From: Microbacterium sp.
GTDB taxonomy: Bacteria; Actinomycetota; Actinomycetes; Actinomycetales; Microbacteriaceae
Reading direction: 5' to 3'
Assembly (NCBI GenBank): GCA_002703245.1
Contig: NZTV01000106.1
Span: 1 to 34,868 of the forward strand
DNA: 34,868 nt
The notes under the pieces were generated by a model. The model worked only from the letters and a program-made list of their open reading frames with translations. It had not been told where the DNA came from and searched no databases. Below, one piece after another: positions 13,097 through 21,356 of the stretch. Made by a program: the position numbers and the translations under genes. The stretch's first letter is position 1, and every line of letters begins with the position of its first letter.

Positions 13097-13669
13097 GTGG
13101 GGGAGAGTCTGCGTACCGGCGAAGATGGCCTCGCGCGGTGCGGATGGGTCGGAGACGACGCCGAATACCGGCGGTATCACGACCAGGAGTGGGGACGACC
13201 GCTCCACGGGGACCGGGCGCTGTTCGAGAAGATGAGCCTCGAGGGTTTCCAAGCCGGACTGTCGTGGATCACGATCTTGCGCAAGCGTCCCCGCTTCCGG
13301 GAGGTCTTCGCCGGGTTCGACCCGTCGGTCGTCGCCTCTTTCGGGGAGGACGACGTCGAGCGACTGATGGGCGACCCCGGCATCATCCGCAACCGGGCCA
13401 AGATCCTCGCCACGATCTCCAACGCCGCGATCGTCCGGGACATGTCGGAGGGCGAACTGGACGCGCTGATGTGGTCATTCGCACCCGTTGCGGCGCCGCG
13501 CCCGCGTTCGTTCGCGGACGTTCCGGCGACCACCCCCGCCTCCGACGCGCTGAGCCGCGAACTCCGTAGACGGGGGTTCCGATTCGTGGGTCCGACGACC
13601 ATGTACGCACTCATGCAGTCGGGGGGCATGGTCGACGACCACATCGAAGGATGCTTCCTCGCCGCGTGA
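13097..13669 (+). CDS. tag: DNA-3-methyladenine glycosylase I
   Basis: Removes 3-methyladenine from alkylated DNA as the first step of base-excision repair. The zinc-site residues characteristic of Tag are all present with correct spacing: Cys15 (RCGWV), His28 (YHDQEWG), and His182 and Cys186 in DDHIEGCF. The motif FEKMSLEGFQAGLSW is the standard Tag signature. Starting at the GTG at 13097 gives 190 residues, the usual length. A GATACT hexamer sits 6 nt before the GTG and there is no Shine-Dalgarno, so it may be leaderless. It is 60 bp before the uvrA-like gene. Both could serve DNA repair, but the second has its own ribosome site. Confidence 0.95.
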   Translation: MGESLRTGEDGLARCGWVGDDAEYRRYHDQEWGRPLHGDRALFEKMSLEGFQAGLSWITILRKRPRFREVFAGFDPSVVASFGEDDVERLMGDPGIIRNRAKILATISNAAIVRDMSEGELDALMWSFAPVAAPRPRSFADVPATTPASDALSRELRRRGFRFVGPTTMYALMQSGGMVDDHIEGCFLAA

Positions 13670-13729
13670 GCCACACCGGACGATGTCGCCGTCATGCCCC
13701 ACACTGAGGAGTGACCGGGAGGAGCCCGC

Positions 13730-16090
13730 ATGTCCGAGGCCGAGGCCACCGTCCACATCGCCGACTCGCACGACGTCATCCGCGTCGTCGGGGCGCGGGA
13801 GAACAACCTGAAGGACGTCTCGGTCGAGATCCCCAAGCGGCGCCTGAGCGTGTTCACGGGGGTCAGCGGTTCGGGCAAATCCTCGCTGGTGTTCGCCACG
13901 ATCGCCAACGAGTCGCAGCGGCTGATCAACGAGACCTATCCGACGTTCGTGCAGCAGTTCATGGGGCAGCTCAGCCGGCCCGACGTGGACGCGCTGGAGA
14001 ACGTCAGCCCCGCGATCATCGTCGACCAGGAACGCATGGGCGCCAACTCCCGCTCGACCGTCGGGACGGCCACCGACGTCCACGCCATGCTGCGCATGCT
14101 CTTCAGCCGGATCGGCGTCCCGCATGTCGGGTCGCCGCAGGCCTTCTCGTTCAACGTGCCCTCCGTTTCCGGGGCGGGCGCGGTGACCATCCAGGTCGGA
14201 AAGGACAAGGGGAAGAGTGAGCGCCGGTCCTTCGAGATCACGGGGGGCATGTGCCCCGACTGCGAGGGACTCGGCGAGGTCAGCGACATCGCCCTCGATG
14301 CACTGTTCGACGCGGACAAGTCTCTGCAGGACGGCGCCATCACCGTCCCGGGCTACACTCCCGACGGGTGGATGGTGAAGGCGTTCATCGAGTCCGGTTT
14401 CGTCGACCCCGCCAAACCCATCCGCGAGTACACCGCCGCCGAACGGCACGATTTCCTCTACAAGGAACCGACGAAGGTGAAGGTCGGGGGCATCAACCTC
14501 ACGTACGAGGGTCTCGTTCCCAAGATCACCAAATCGATGCTCCAGAAGGACCGCGATGCGTTGCAGCCGCACGTGCGGGCATTCGTCGATCGGGCCGTCG
14601 CGTTCACGCCGTGCCCCGCGTGCGAGGGCACACGTCTGAACGAGGGCGCGCGATCGTCGCGGATCGACAGAGTGAACATCGCCGAGGCCGCCGCGATGCA
14701 GATCACCGACCTCGCCGCGTGGGTGCGGTCGATCGACGACCCCTCGGTGGCGCCCCTGCTGGCCGGTCTCCGGCAGGCGGTGGATGCGTTCGTCGACATC
14801 GGTCTCGGGTACCTCTCCCTCGACCGGGCGTCAGGCACCCTCTCGGGCGGCGAGGCCCAGCGCACGAAGATGATCCGCCACCTCGGCTCGTCCCTCACCG
14901 ACATCACCTACGTGTTCGACGAACCCACCGCGGGTCTGCATCCGCACGACATCGAGCGGACGAATCGACTGCTGCGCCGGCTGCGCGACAAGGGCAACAC
15001 GGTGCTCGTCGTCGAGCACAAACCCGAGGTGATCGAGATCGCCGACCACATCGTCGACCTGGGGCCCGGCGCCGGTCGTGCCGGTGGGGAGGTACGGTAC
15101 ACCGGAGACGTCGCCGGCCTCCGCGCATCCGACACCCTCACCGGGCGACACCTCGATCACCGGGCGGCACTCAAAACGGCTTCGCGGACCTCGACCGGTG
15201 CGCTCGAGATCCGCGGCGCGTCACAGCACAACCTGCGCAACGTCGACGTGGACATCCCGCTCGGGGTGCTCACCGTCGTCACCGGTGTGGCCGGCTCCGG
15301 CAAGTCCTCGCTCATCCACGGGAATCTGCCCGGATTCGACGAGGTGGTCGTCGTCGACCAGTCGCCGATCAAGGGGTCGCGTCGAAGCAGCCCGGCGACG
15401 TACACCGGGATCCTCGACGCCATCCGTTCGGCCTTCGCGAAGGCGAACGGCGTCAAGCCGTCGCTGTTCAGCGCCAATTCCGCCGGAGGGTGCATCGCCT
15501 GCAAAGGGCTCGGTGTGATCATCACGAACCTGGGGTTCACCCAGAGCGTCGAGACACGATGCGAATTGTGCGACGGTAGCGGCTTCAGTGATGAGGTCCT
15601 CAAGTACACGCTGGAGGGTCGGACCATCCACGATGTCCTGTCGATGTCGGCGTCCGACGCGGCGGCGTTCTTCACCCGGGGCGCCGCGCACCAGACGCTT
15701 GCCCGCATGATCGACGTGGGACTCGGATACCTCACGCTCGGGCAGGCGCTCAACACGCTCTCGGGCGGTGAACGCCAGCGGTTGAAACTGGCCATCGCGA
15801 TGGCGAAGAAGGGTGCCGTGTACGTCCTCGACGAGCCGACGACGGGTCTTCATCTCGCCGACGTCGACACCATGCTGGCGCTCCTGGACCGCCTCGTCGA
15901 CGGCGGCGACACCGTCGTGGTGATCGAACACCACCAGGCGGTCATGGCGCACGCGGATTGGATCATCGATCTCGGCCCCGGCGCGGGCCGGGACGGAGGA
16001 CGCGTCGTCTTCGAGGGCACCCCCGCCGACCTCGTGGCATCCGCCGACACCCTCACCGCGCAGCACCTCCGCGCGTACGTCGGGGTGTAG
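13730..16090 (+). CDS. UvrA-like ABC-ATPase (short UvrA paralogue)
   Basis: A 786-residue protein with two ABC cassettes. Walker A is GVSGSGKSSL (about 44-53) and GVAGSGKSSL (about 519-528). The signatures are LSGGEAQRTKMIRHLGS and LSGGERQRLKLA, each followed by DEPTAGLH or DEPTTGLH. CxxC zinc-knuckle pairs appear in MCPDCEGLGE, CPACEGTRL, CIACKGLG and CELCDGSGF. Canonical UvrA is about 950 residues. This one is about 160 shorter and probably lacks part of the UvrB-interaction insert, as in UvrA2/DrrC-type paralogues linked to tolerance of DNA-binding drugs. The ATG at 13730 has GGGAGGAG 6-7 nt upstream. It is probably not the housekeeping uvrA. Confidence 0.88.
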   Translation: MSEAEATVHIADSHDVIRVVGARENNLKDVSVEIPKRRLSVFTGVSGSGKSSLVFATIANESQRLINETYPTFVQQFMGQLSRPDVDALENVSPAIIVDQERMGANSRSTVGTATDVHAMLRMLFSRIGVPHVGSPQAFSFNVPSVSGAGAVTIQVGKDKGKSERRSFEITGGMCPDCEGLGEVSDIALDALFDADKSLQDGAITVPGYTPDGWMVKAFIESGFVDPAKPIREYTAAERHDFLYKEPTKVKVGGINLTYEGLVPKITKSMLQKDRDALQPHVRAFVDRAVAFTPCPACEGTRLNEGARSSRIDRVNIAEAAAMQITDLAAWVRSIDDPSVAPLLAGLRQAVDAFVDIGLGYLSLDRASGTLSGGEAQRTKMIRHLGSSLTDITYVFDEPTAGLHPHDIERTNRLLRRLRDKGNTVLVVEHKPEVIEIADHIVDLGPGAGRAGGEVRYTGDVAGLRASDTLTGRHLDHRAALKTASRTSTGALEIRGASQHNLRNVDVDIPLGVLTVVTGVAGSGKSSLIHGNLPGFDEVVVVDQSPIKGSRRSSPATYTGILDAIRSAFAKANGVKPSLFSANSAGGCIACKGLGVIITNLGFTQSVETRCELCDGSGFSDEVLKYTLEGRTIHDVLSMSASDAAAFFTRGAAHQTLARMIDVGLGYLTLGQALNTLSGGERQRLKLAIAMAKKGAVYVLDEPTTGLHLADVDTMLALLDRLVDGGDTVVVIEHHQAVMAHADWIIDLGPGAGRDGGRVVFEGTPADLVASADTLTAQHLRAYVGV

Positions 16091-16107
16091 CCCGGGTCGA
16101 CCGCCCC

Positions 16108-16602
16108 TCAGCGACCGGGTGCGAACAGGTGACGGCCGCCGTGGCTGAGCACTTTCACGACCACTCCGCGACGGTGCAGCTCGGCGACCGTCCGGGTCTC
16201 CTCGTCGATGTCACGCCCGAGCGCGTGGACGTTGGCGACGACGAGGACGTCGCCCCGCGTCAGCGTCCCGAACAGACGCACCAGACGCTGCTCCCACGTC
16301 TCGAGGGTCTCCGGCGCGGGATGGCGGAAGCCCTCGATCGGTACGCCGAATCGCGTGAGTTCCTCACGCTGCTCCACCACGGAGGGCATGTCGTCGCGGG
16401 AGATCACGAGACCGACGAGCTTGGATCCGATCGGTCGCGCCTGCCACCAGTCGCTGTCGCGCTGCAGTTCGGTGAAGCACTTGGGGCACTGCGCGGCGGG
16501 GTGGGGCAGATGTAGGGGAGCGGTCTCGGTCGCCACGTCGTCGCCGTCCCCGTGCGGGGCGTGCGACAGGCCGGTCGTCGAAGCGTCGGCGATCTCGCTC
16601 AT
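16108..16602 (-). CDS. Degenerate resolvase-fold (serine recombinase N-terminal-like) protein
   Basis: A 164-residue protein. Residues 60-155 follow the serine-recombinase catalytic fold: GLVISRDDMPSVVEQREEL resembles the VSTxDQ strand-helix, GDVLVVANVHALGRD resembles the LDRLGRD motif, and a final ERG-like turn is RRGVVVKVLSH. The equivalent of the active serine is kept (Ser69). Of the usual catalytic arginines, the one before the serine is Val and the DR pair is His-Ala; only Arg130 remains. There is no C-terminal DNA-binding domain. A Cys39-x-x-Cys42 pair precedes the fold. I start at the ATG at 16602, which has GAGGGAG upstream; an ATG at 16650 is also open. It is probably not an active recombinase. 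Function unknown. Confidence 0.7.
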   Translation of the reverse strand: MSEIADASTTGLSHAPHGDGDDVATETAPLHLPHPAAQCPKCFTELQRDSDWWQARPIGSKLVGLVISRDDMPSVVEQREELTRFGVPIEGFRHPAPETLETWEQRLVRLFGTLTRGDVLVVANVHALGRDIDEETRTVAELHRRGVVVKVLSHGGRHLFAPGR

Positions 16603-16678
16603 GGATTGCTCCCTCACACCTTCGCGGGTTTGCGCGGCGTCATCGTCCATTCTCCCCGAAACGGCACCGGAATGCGCG

Positions 16679-18400
16679 TCACGACCCCGCTTCGTCCTCC
16701 AAGCGGAGCTCGAGGCTCAACTGGTCGGCGTCGAGCTCGGCGAGGGCGTGGCGCAGGGCGGCGGTGCTGAACCGCCCGGAGCGGGAGACCTGCTCGAGCC
16801 GGCTGCGCATCACGCGGATGAGGGCGAGACGGAGCTCGAGCCGGTCCACGAGGCGCAATCCGGCGTCTTCGGGCGGATCGATCAGCCGCGGGCCGATCTC
16901 GGCGAGGAAGGCGTCGTCGAAGAGGGAGCCGTCACGACGCCGCACATGGGCATCGGACACCGCCCCCGATGCGGCGTCGCGTAGCTCGTCGTCGAGGGCG
17001 TCCTGCTCGGACCGGGTGACCTGCTCGTCGGCGCGCGGCATCCGCAGCAGCTTCACGACGCCCGGCAGGGTCAGCCCCTGGAGCATCAGGCTGCCGACCG
17101 CGACCAGGAACGCGACGAAGACCACCAGCGACCGCTCGTCGGTGTCGCGGGGGAGCGTCTGGGCGGCGGCGAGGGTGACCACACCGCGCATCCCGGCCCA
17201 GACGATGACGGCACCGTGCTTCCACCCCAGGGGCGAGGCGGCGTAGTAGTCCAGGTCGGCGTAGGCGCGGCCGATCTTCGCGCGGACACCGGAGACCGTG
17301 GCGCGGTGGCGCGGCGACAGGTGCGGTGGCGCGGGGGTGTCGGGGGGATGGATGAGATCGATCCGCGCGGTGATCGCGTCGAGGCGTTCGCGTTGGAGCC
17401 GGCGGGCGCGCGTGCTCTGCAGCCCGACGAGCACCCCGACGTAGACGGTGCGGACGCCGAGCACGATCAGCAGGGCGCCGGCGGCGAGTGTCACCGCACG
17501 GCCGAGACCGTCGCCGGCGTTGTCCAGCAGGAGGTCCTTCATCTCCAGGCCCATGAGCAGGAACACCGCCCCCTCGAGCATCAGCTCGATGGTGCGCCAG
17601 TTCAGCTCGTCCGAGAGTCGCTGCTCGGGGGTGAACCGTCGCGCGGCGCCTTGTCCGGTCACGATCCCCGCGACGACGGCGGCGACCAGGCCCGACCCGC
17701 CCAGTTGCTCGGTGGGCAGGTAGGCGAGGAACGGGACCGTGAAGCCCACCGCGGTGTTGGCGGCGGAGTGCGAGATGAACGCCCGCATCCGCAGGTTCGC
17801 CCAACCGATCAGCGCACCGATGATCACCGCGACGATCACCCCCCACACGAACGACAGGGCGAATTCGCCGAAGTGGACCGATCCCACCCCCGCCGCGGCG
17901 ATCGCGGTGCGCAGAAGCACCAGCGAGGTGGCGTCGTTGAGCATGCTCTCGCCCTCGAGGAGCGTCACCACCCGCCGGGAGATGCCCAAGCGTTTGGCGA
18001 TGGTCGTGGCGACGGCGTCGGTGGGACTGAGGATGGCGCCGAGGGCGAGCGCGAGCGGGAACCCGAGGCCCGGGATCGCCCACAGGAAGAACAGGGCCAG
18101 CGCGACGGAGCTGATGAGCACCAGCAGGACCGACAGTCCCGCGATCGGGCGCAGGTCGCGCCGGAACTCGATCGCCGGCAGTGACACGGCGGCGGAGTAC
18201 AGCAGCGGGGGGAGCACCCCCACGAGGATGATGTCCGGGTCGACCTCGACGACCGGGACGAAAGGGAGCAGGCTGACGCCGAGACCGATCGCGACCAGGA
18301 TCAACGGCCCGGCGATCCGGACTCTCGGTGCGACCGCCGTCGCCGCGGCGATCACCACGATCGCGCCGACGGCGACGACGAGCATCTCGACGCCACTCAC
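16679..18400 (-). CDS. CPA1-family Na+/H+ antiporter
   Basis: A 573-residue inner-membrane exchanger. About 10-12 hydrophobic segments occupy the first 390 residues, with LSPTDAVATT and the ND ion-binding motif in EGESMLNDATSLVLL, both typical of bacterial NhaP/NhaK-type CPA1 antiporters. A charged cytoplasmic tail of about 150 residues follows (RADEQVTRSEQDALDDELRDA and onward), rich in Arg and Glu and probably helical. The chosen GTG at 18400 has GGAGG about 9 nt upstream. An ATG five codons later is also possible. It would expel Na+ and help pH control. It is divergent from the iminopeptidase gene. Confidence 0.92.
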   Translation of the reverse strand: MSGVEMLVVAVGAIVVIAAATAVAPRVRIAGPLILVAIGLGVSLLPFVPVVEVDPDIILVGVLPPLLYSAAVSLPAIEFRRDLRPIAGLSVLLVLISSVALALFFLWAIPGLGFPLALALGAILSPTDAVATTIAKRLGISRRVVTLLEGESMLNDATSLVLLRTAIAAAGVGSVHFGEFALSFVWGVIVAVIIGALIGWANLRMRAFISHSAANTAVGFTVPFLAYLPTEQLGGSGLVAAVVAGIVTGQGAARRFTPEQRLSDELNWRTIELMLEGAVFLLMGLEMKDLLLDNAGDGLGRAVTLAAGALLIVLGVRTVYVGVLVGLQSTRARRLQRERLDAITARIDLIHPPDTPAPPHLSPRHRATVSGVRAKIGRAYADLDYYAASPLGWKHGAVIVWAGMRGVVTLAAAQTLPRDTDERSLVVFVAFLVAVGSLMLQGLTLPGVVKLLRMPRADEQVTRSEQDALDDELRDAASGAVSDAHVRRRDGSLFDDAFLAEIGPRLIDPPEDAGLRLVDRLELRLALIRVMRSRLEQVSRSGRFSTAALRHALAELDADQLSLELRLEDEAGS

Positions 18401-18516
18401 CGGCGTCGCCTCCGCCCGGATGCCTTCGCCCACGTCACGTGCATGCTGGGAGCCTATTGGTCCGGGTGTGACCTCGGCGCACCGCGGGAATGCGCGGTTC
18501 TCGGCCCGCCAGGCGC

Positions 18517-18531
18517 TACCGTGTGCGCATG
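18517..18531 (+). promoter_or_regulatory. Probable leaderless promoter -10 element of the iminopeptidase gene
   Basis: TACCGT, then six bases, then the ATG at 18529. This is the same spacing as before recQ and padR, and it supports the upstream start. Confidence 0.45.
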
Positions 18532-19593
18532 GCGTTCGACAAAAGCCCCGGTCCACGGGGCGAAGAGGGACATGCGGGGGGCGGTGTCGCCCTCGCCGAG
18601 GGCAGGGGGTCGATCGTGAACGAACACCTCGACGACATCCTGTACCCCGAGATCGAGCCGTACATGACCGGCGAGCTGATCGCCGGGGAGGGCAACCGCC
18701 TCTACTACGAGCAGTGCGGCAACCCGGAGGGCAAACCCGTCGTCTTCCTGCACGGTGGCCCCGGCGCGGGGACCTCGGCGTGGCATCGTCGGTTCTTCGA
18801 CCCCGAGCAGTACCGGATCATCCTCCTCGACCAGCGCGGCTGCGGGCGCTCGGTCCCCCATGCGGCCGATGCCGACGGCGACCTGCGGCACAACACGACG
18901 TGGCACCTGGTGGCCGATCTGGAGTTGTTGCGCCGCAATCTCGCGATCGAGAAGTGGATGGTCTTCGGCGGGTCCTGGGGCAGCGCGCTCGCGCTCGCCT
19001 ACGCCGAAGCGCACCCCTCGTCGGTGTCGGAGATCGTGCTGCGCGGCGTCTTCACACTGCGCGCCCATGAGCTGGAGTGGTTCTACGAAGGAGGAGCGTC
19101 GGCGATCTTCCCGGACCTCTGGGAGCAGTTCCTCGGCCCGATCGCGGTGCTCGAGCGTGGACGCATGATCGAGGCATACCACCGTCGGCTGTCCGACCCC
19201 GACCCCGCCGTGCACGTTCCGGCGGCCATCGCATGGACCCGGTGGGAAGCGTCCACCCTCACGATGCGCCCGGATGACGATCTCGTGCAGGCGATGACCG
19301 ACCCCCGGGCCGCGACGGCGTTCGCCCGCATCGAGAACCACTACTTCATGCACCGGGGATTCTTCGACGAGGGGCAACTCATCGCCGACGTCGGGGCTAT
19401 CCGGGACATCCCCGCCGTGATCGTGCAGGGGCGATACGACGTGTGCACGCCGGCGATGACCGCATGGGACCTGCACCGGGCGTGGCCCGAGGCGGAGCTG
19501 GTCATGGTTCCGGATGCCGGTCACGCCGCGTCGGAGCCGGGGATCGCCCGCGCGTTGCGTGAGGCGACGGACCGCTTCGCCGTCGCCGGCTGA
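18529..19593 (+). CDS. pip: Proline iminopeptidase-type alpha/beta hydrolase
   Basis: Cleaves N-terminal proline from peptides (peptidase family S33). The family start LYPEIEPYMTGEL is followed by NRLYYEQCGNPEGKPVVFLHGGPGAGTS. The catalytic serine is in GGSWGSALALAYAEAHP (Ser149), the acid is in GRYDVCTP and the histidine in DAGHAASEPG. The ATG at 18529 lies 6 nt after a TACCGT box and gives 354 residues. A GTG at 18616 with AGGGGG upstream gives 325 residues, nearer the family norm, and the extra 29 residues are Gly-rich and not conserved. Both starts are plausible. The stop is only 6 bp from the opposing aldehyde dehydrogenase stop. Confidence 0.9.
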   Translation: MAFDKSPGPRGEEGHAGGGVALAEGRGSIVNEHLDDILYPEIEPYMTGELIAGEGNRLYYEQCGNPEGKPVVFLHGGPGAGTSAWHRRFFDPEQYRIILLDQRGCGRSVPHAADADGDLRHNTTWHLVADLELLRRNLAIEKWMVFGGSWGSALALAYAEAHPSSVSEIVLRGVFTLRAHELEWFYEGGASAIFPDLWEQFLGPIAVLERGRMIEAYHRRLSDPDPAVHVPAAIAWTRWEASTLTMRPDDDLVQAMTDPRAATAFARIENHYFMHRGFFDEGQLIADVGAIRDIPAVIVQGRYDVCTPAMTAWDLHRAWPEAELVMVPDAGHAASEPGIARALREATDRFAVAG

Positions 19594-19599
19594 GCCGGT

Positions 19600-21339
19600 T
19601 CAGGCGCGGAACGCGTTCAGCATCGTCGGGATCAGCCGGAGCAGGCCTTCCCCGGCGCGATATCGGGTGAGGCCCGCGCTGACCGACGCGCCCGTGCGCG
19701 CGGTGGTGAACCACGGCGGCTTGGGCAGCAGGGAGAACGCACCGCGCGATCCGGGACGCAGAGCGGTCAGTGAGCGCGGGAACGGGCGGAACGGCCCCCG
19801 CACGACGGCCCGGTCGATGCGGTCGAGCAGCAGGGCGTTGTGGACCACTCCGATCCCGCTCGGGGCGTCGTCGAGCGTCCCGCCGGGGTAGGCACCCCAC
19901 GGGAGGGCCGGGGTGAGGAATCCGACGGCCGTCCAGGCATTCACGGCGATCGTCCCGTATCGGAGCCGCTCGAGGGCGCGCTCGAATCCGTCGCCCAGGC
20001 GGGTCTGCGCCACGGGGTCGATGAGGATGTTCGCGCCGAGGGTGCCGGTGAGTCGCTCGTCGGCGTACGCGATCGCGGTGTCGAGGAAGTCCTGGCCCAG
20101 GCCCGGGAGTGCGGTGACGCCGAGCACCGGGGCGAACTGCTCGACGACCTCGAGGTCGTCGGCGGCACCGCCGTCGAACGGGACGACGGCGCGGCGGCCG
20201 TCGTCGCTCCAGGACGCTTCGGGGTGTGCGTCGCGCAGCGCGTCCAGTCGCTGTGTCGCCCGTGGGTACCAGACCTCGCGGGAGGGGGTGGCGGCGACGG
20301 CGCGCCGCACGTGGTCCAGGAACGCCTCACGCTGCGGCCAGTCCTCGCTGAGGATCAGGATCTGACCGGCCACGCAGTTGTGGCCGGAGTTCTGCAGCCG
20401 CATCGTCGCGACGTGTTCGGCCTGGAATGCGAGGTCGGCCTCGGACCAGTCTCCGGGAACCACGATGATCGGCGACACACCGCCGAGCTCCGCCGTGATG
20501 GGGGTGGTCAGCAGCGGTCGGCCCGACGCCTTGCGCGCAGCGCCGTCTTCTCCGACGCCCCACACGATCGCGTCGAAGGTCTGTGCCGAACCGGTGATGT
20601 GGACGTGATCGATCTCATCGTGCCGGGTCAGGTAGGCGCCGACGTCGCCCCCACCGGTCACGATCCGGAGCAGTCCCATCTCGATCAGCGGCGCGAGCGC
20701 GCGTTCGAAGACCGGCACGAGCGTGTCCTGTGTGGGGTTGACCTTGAGCAGGCTGACACGGTTGGACGCGAACAGCTCGTAGAGCACGTCGGCCACTGGG
20801 ATCGAGGTGATGTTCCCCGCGCCGAGCACCAGCCCGATCCCGCCCGATCGGTCGGGCGTGCGCTGGCCGAGCCCGGCGGCGGCGCGGGCCCGCGCCATGG
20901 TGACATCGCGGTCGAACCACACCTCGCCGGTGAAGCCCGACACGATCAGACGGTCGGACAGGTCTCCCGGGAAGACGTGTGCGCGGAGCCGCCCGGCGGG
21001 GGTCTCGTCCATCCGGACCCCGTCGAGGGGGTTGCCGCCGCCGGCCAGGGTCCGCAGGGTCCGTGCGAGCCACTCGGTCGACACCAGCGTCATGTAGGGG
21101 CCGGTGAGCCACTCCTCACCGCGGAGGGGATGGCCCGGCGGCAGGCCCTTGGACGTCGCGGCCACATCCGCCCACTCGGCCATGACCGCGGAGGTGCTCG
21201 CGTGGATGCTCTCCAGCAGTGTCGCGCGTTGGTCGAGGCTCAGGCGGGTCCACAAGGTCGCGCCACGGCGGAGGGCCGCGACGTCGGCGTCGAGGGCGTC
21301 GCGGGTTTCGGCGGCCAGGTCGGGGGGAGCGGTGGTCAC
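19600..21339 (-). CDS. Aldehyde dehydrogenase family protein
   Basis: A 579-residue NAD(P)-type ALDH-fold enzyme. The catalytic cysteine is Cys322 in NSGHNCVAGQ and the general-base region is ITAELGGVSP. A nucleotide-binding stretch contains LGAGNITSIPVADVL, and HITGSAQTFDAIV fits the usual T-G-S contact. It is longer than classic ALDHs (about 490), with an extra N-terminal helical segment and a C-terminal tail of about 60 residues (FRPFPRSL.. to LNAFRA). The GTG at 21339 has GGAAGGA 5 nt upstream. It is the third gene of a leftward operon, 17 bp after the kynureninase stop. The aldehyde substrate is unknown. The pathway context suggests an aromatic or tryptophan-derived product. Confidence 0.88.
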   Translation of the reverse strand: MTTAPPDLAAETRDALDADVAALRRGATLWTRLSLDQRATLLESIHASTSAVMAEWADVAATSKGLPPGHPLRGEEWLTGPYMTLVSTEWLARTLRTLAGGGNPLDGVRMDETPAGRLRAHVFPGDLSDRLIVSGFTGEVWFDRDVTMARARAAAGLGQRTPDRSGGIGLVLGAGNITSIPVADVLYELFASNRVSLLKVNPTQDTLVPVFERALAPLIEMGLLRIVTGGGDVGAYLTRHDEIDHVHITGSAQTFDAIVWGVGEDGAARKASGRPLLTTPITAELGGVSPIIVVPGDWSEADLAFQAEHVATMRLQNSGHNCVAGQILILSEDWPQREAFLDHVRRAVAATPSREVWYPRATQRLDALRDAHPEASWSDDGRRAVVPFDGGAADDLEVVEQFAPVLGVTALPGLGQDFLDTAIAYADERLTGTLGANILIDPVAQTRLGDGFERALERLRYGTIAVNAWTAVGFLTPALPWGAYPGGTLDDAPSGIGVVHNALLLDRIDRAVVRGPFRPFPRSLTALRPGSRGAFSLLPKPPWFTTARTGASVSAGLTRYRAGEGLLRLIPTMLNAFRA

Positions 21340-21356
21340 GGTGGTCCTTCCGGGGG

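Noticed and set aside
13730..16090. Housekeeping uvrA
   Set aside because: It is about 160 residues short and not accompanied by uvrB or uvrC; a paralogue is more likely.
16108..16602. Active site-specific recombinase or a mobile element boundary
   Set aside because: Catalytic arginines are replaced, there is no DNA-binding domain, and I see no inverted repeats or att-like duplication around it.
18400..18556. Longer antiporter N-terminus starting at 18556
   Set aside because: The extra residues are hydrophilic, not helix-forming, and cover the divergent promoter region; the GTG at 18400 has a ribosome site just before the first membrane helix.
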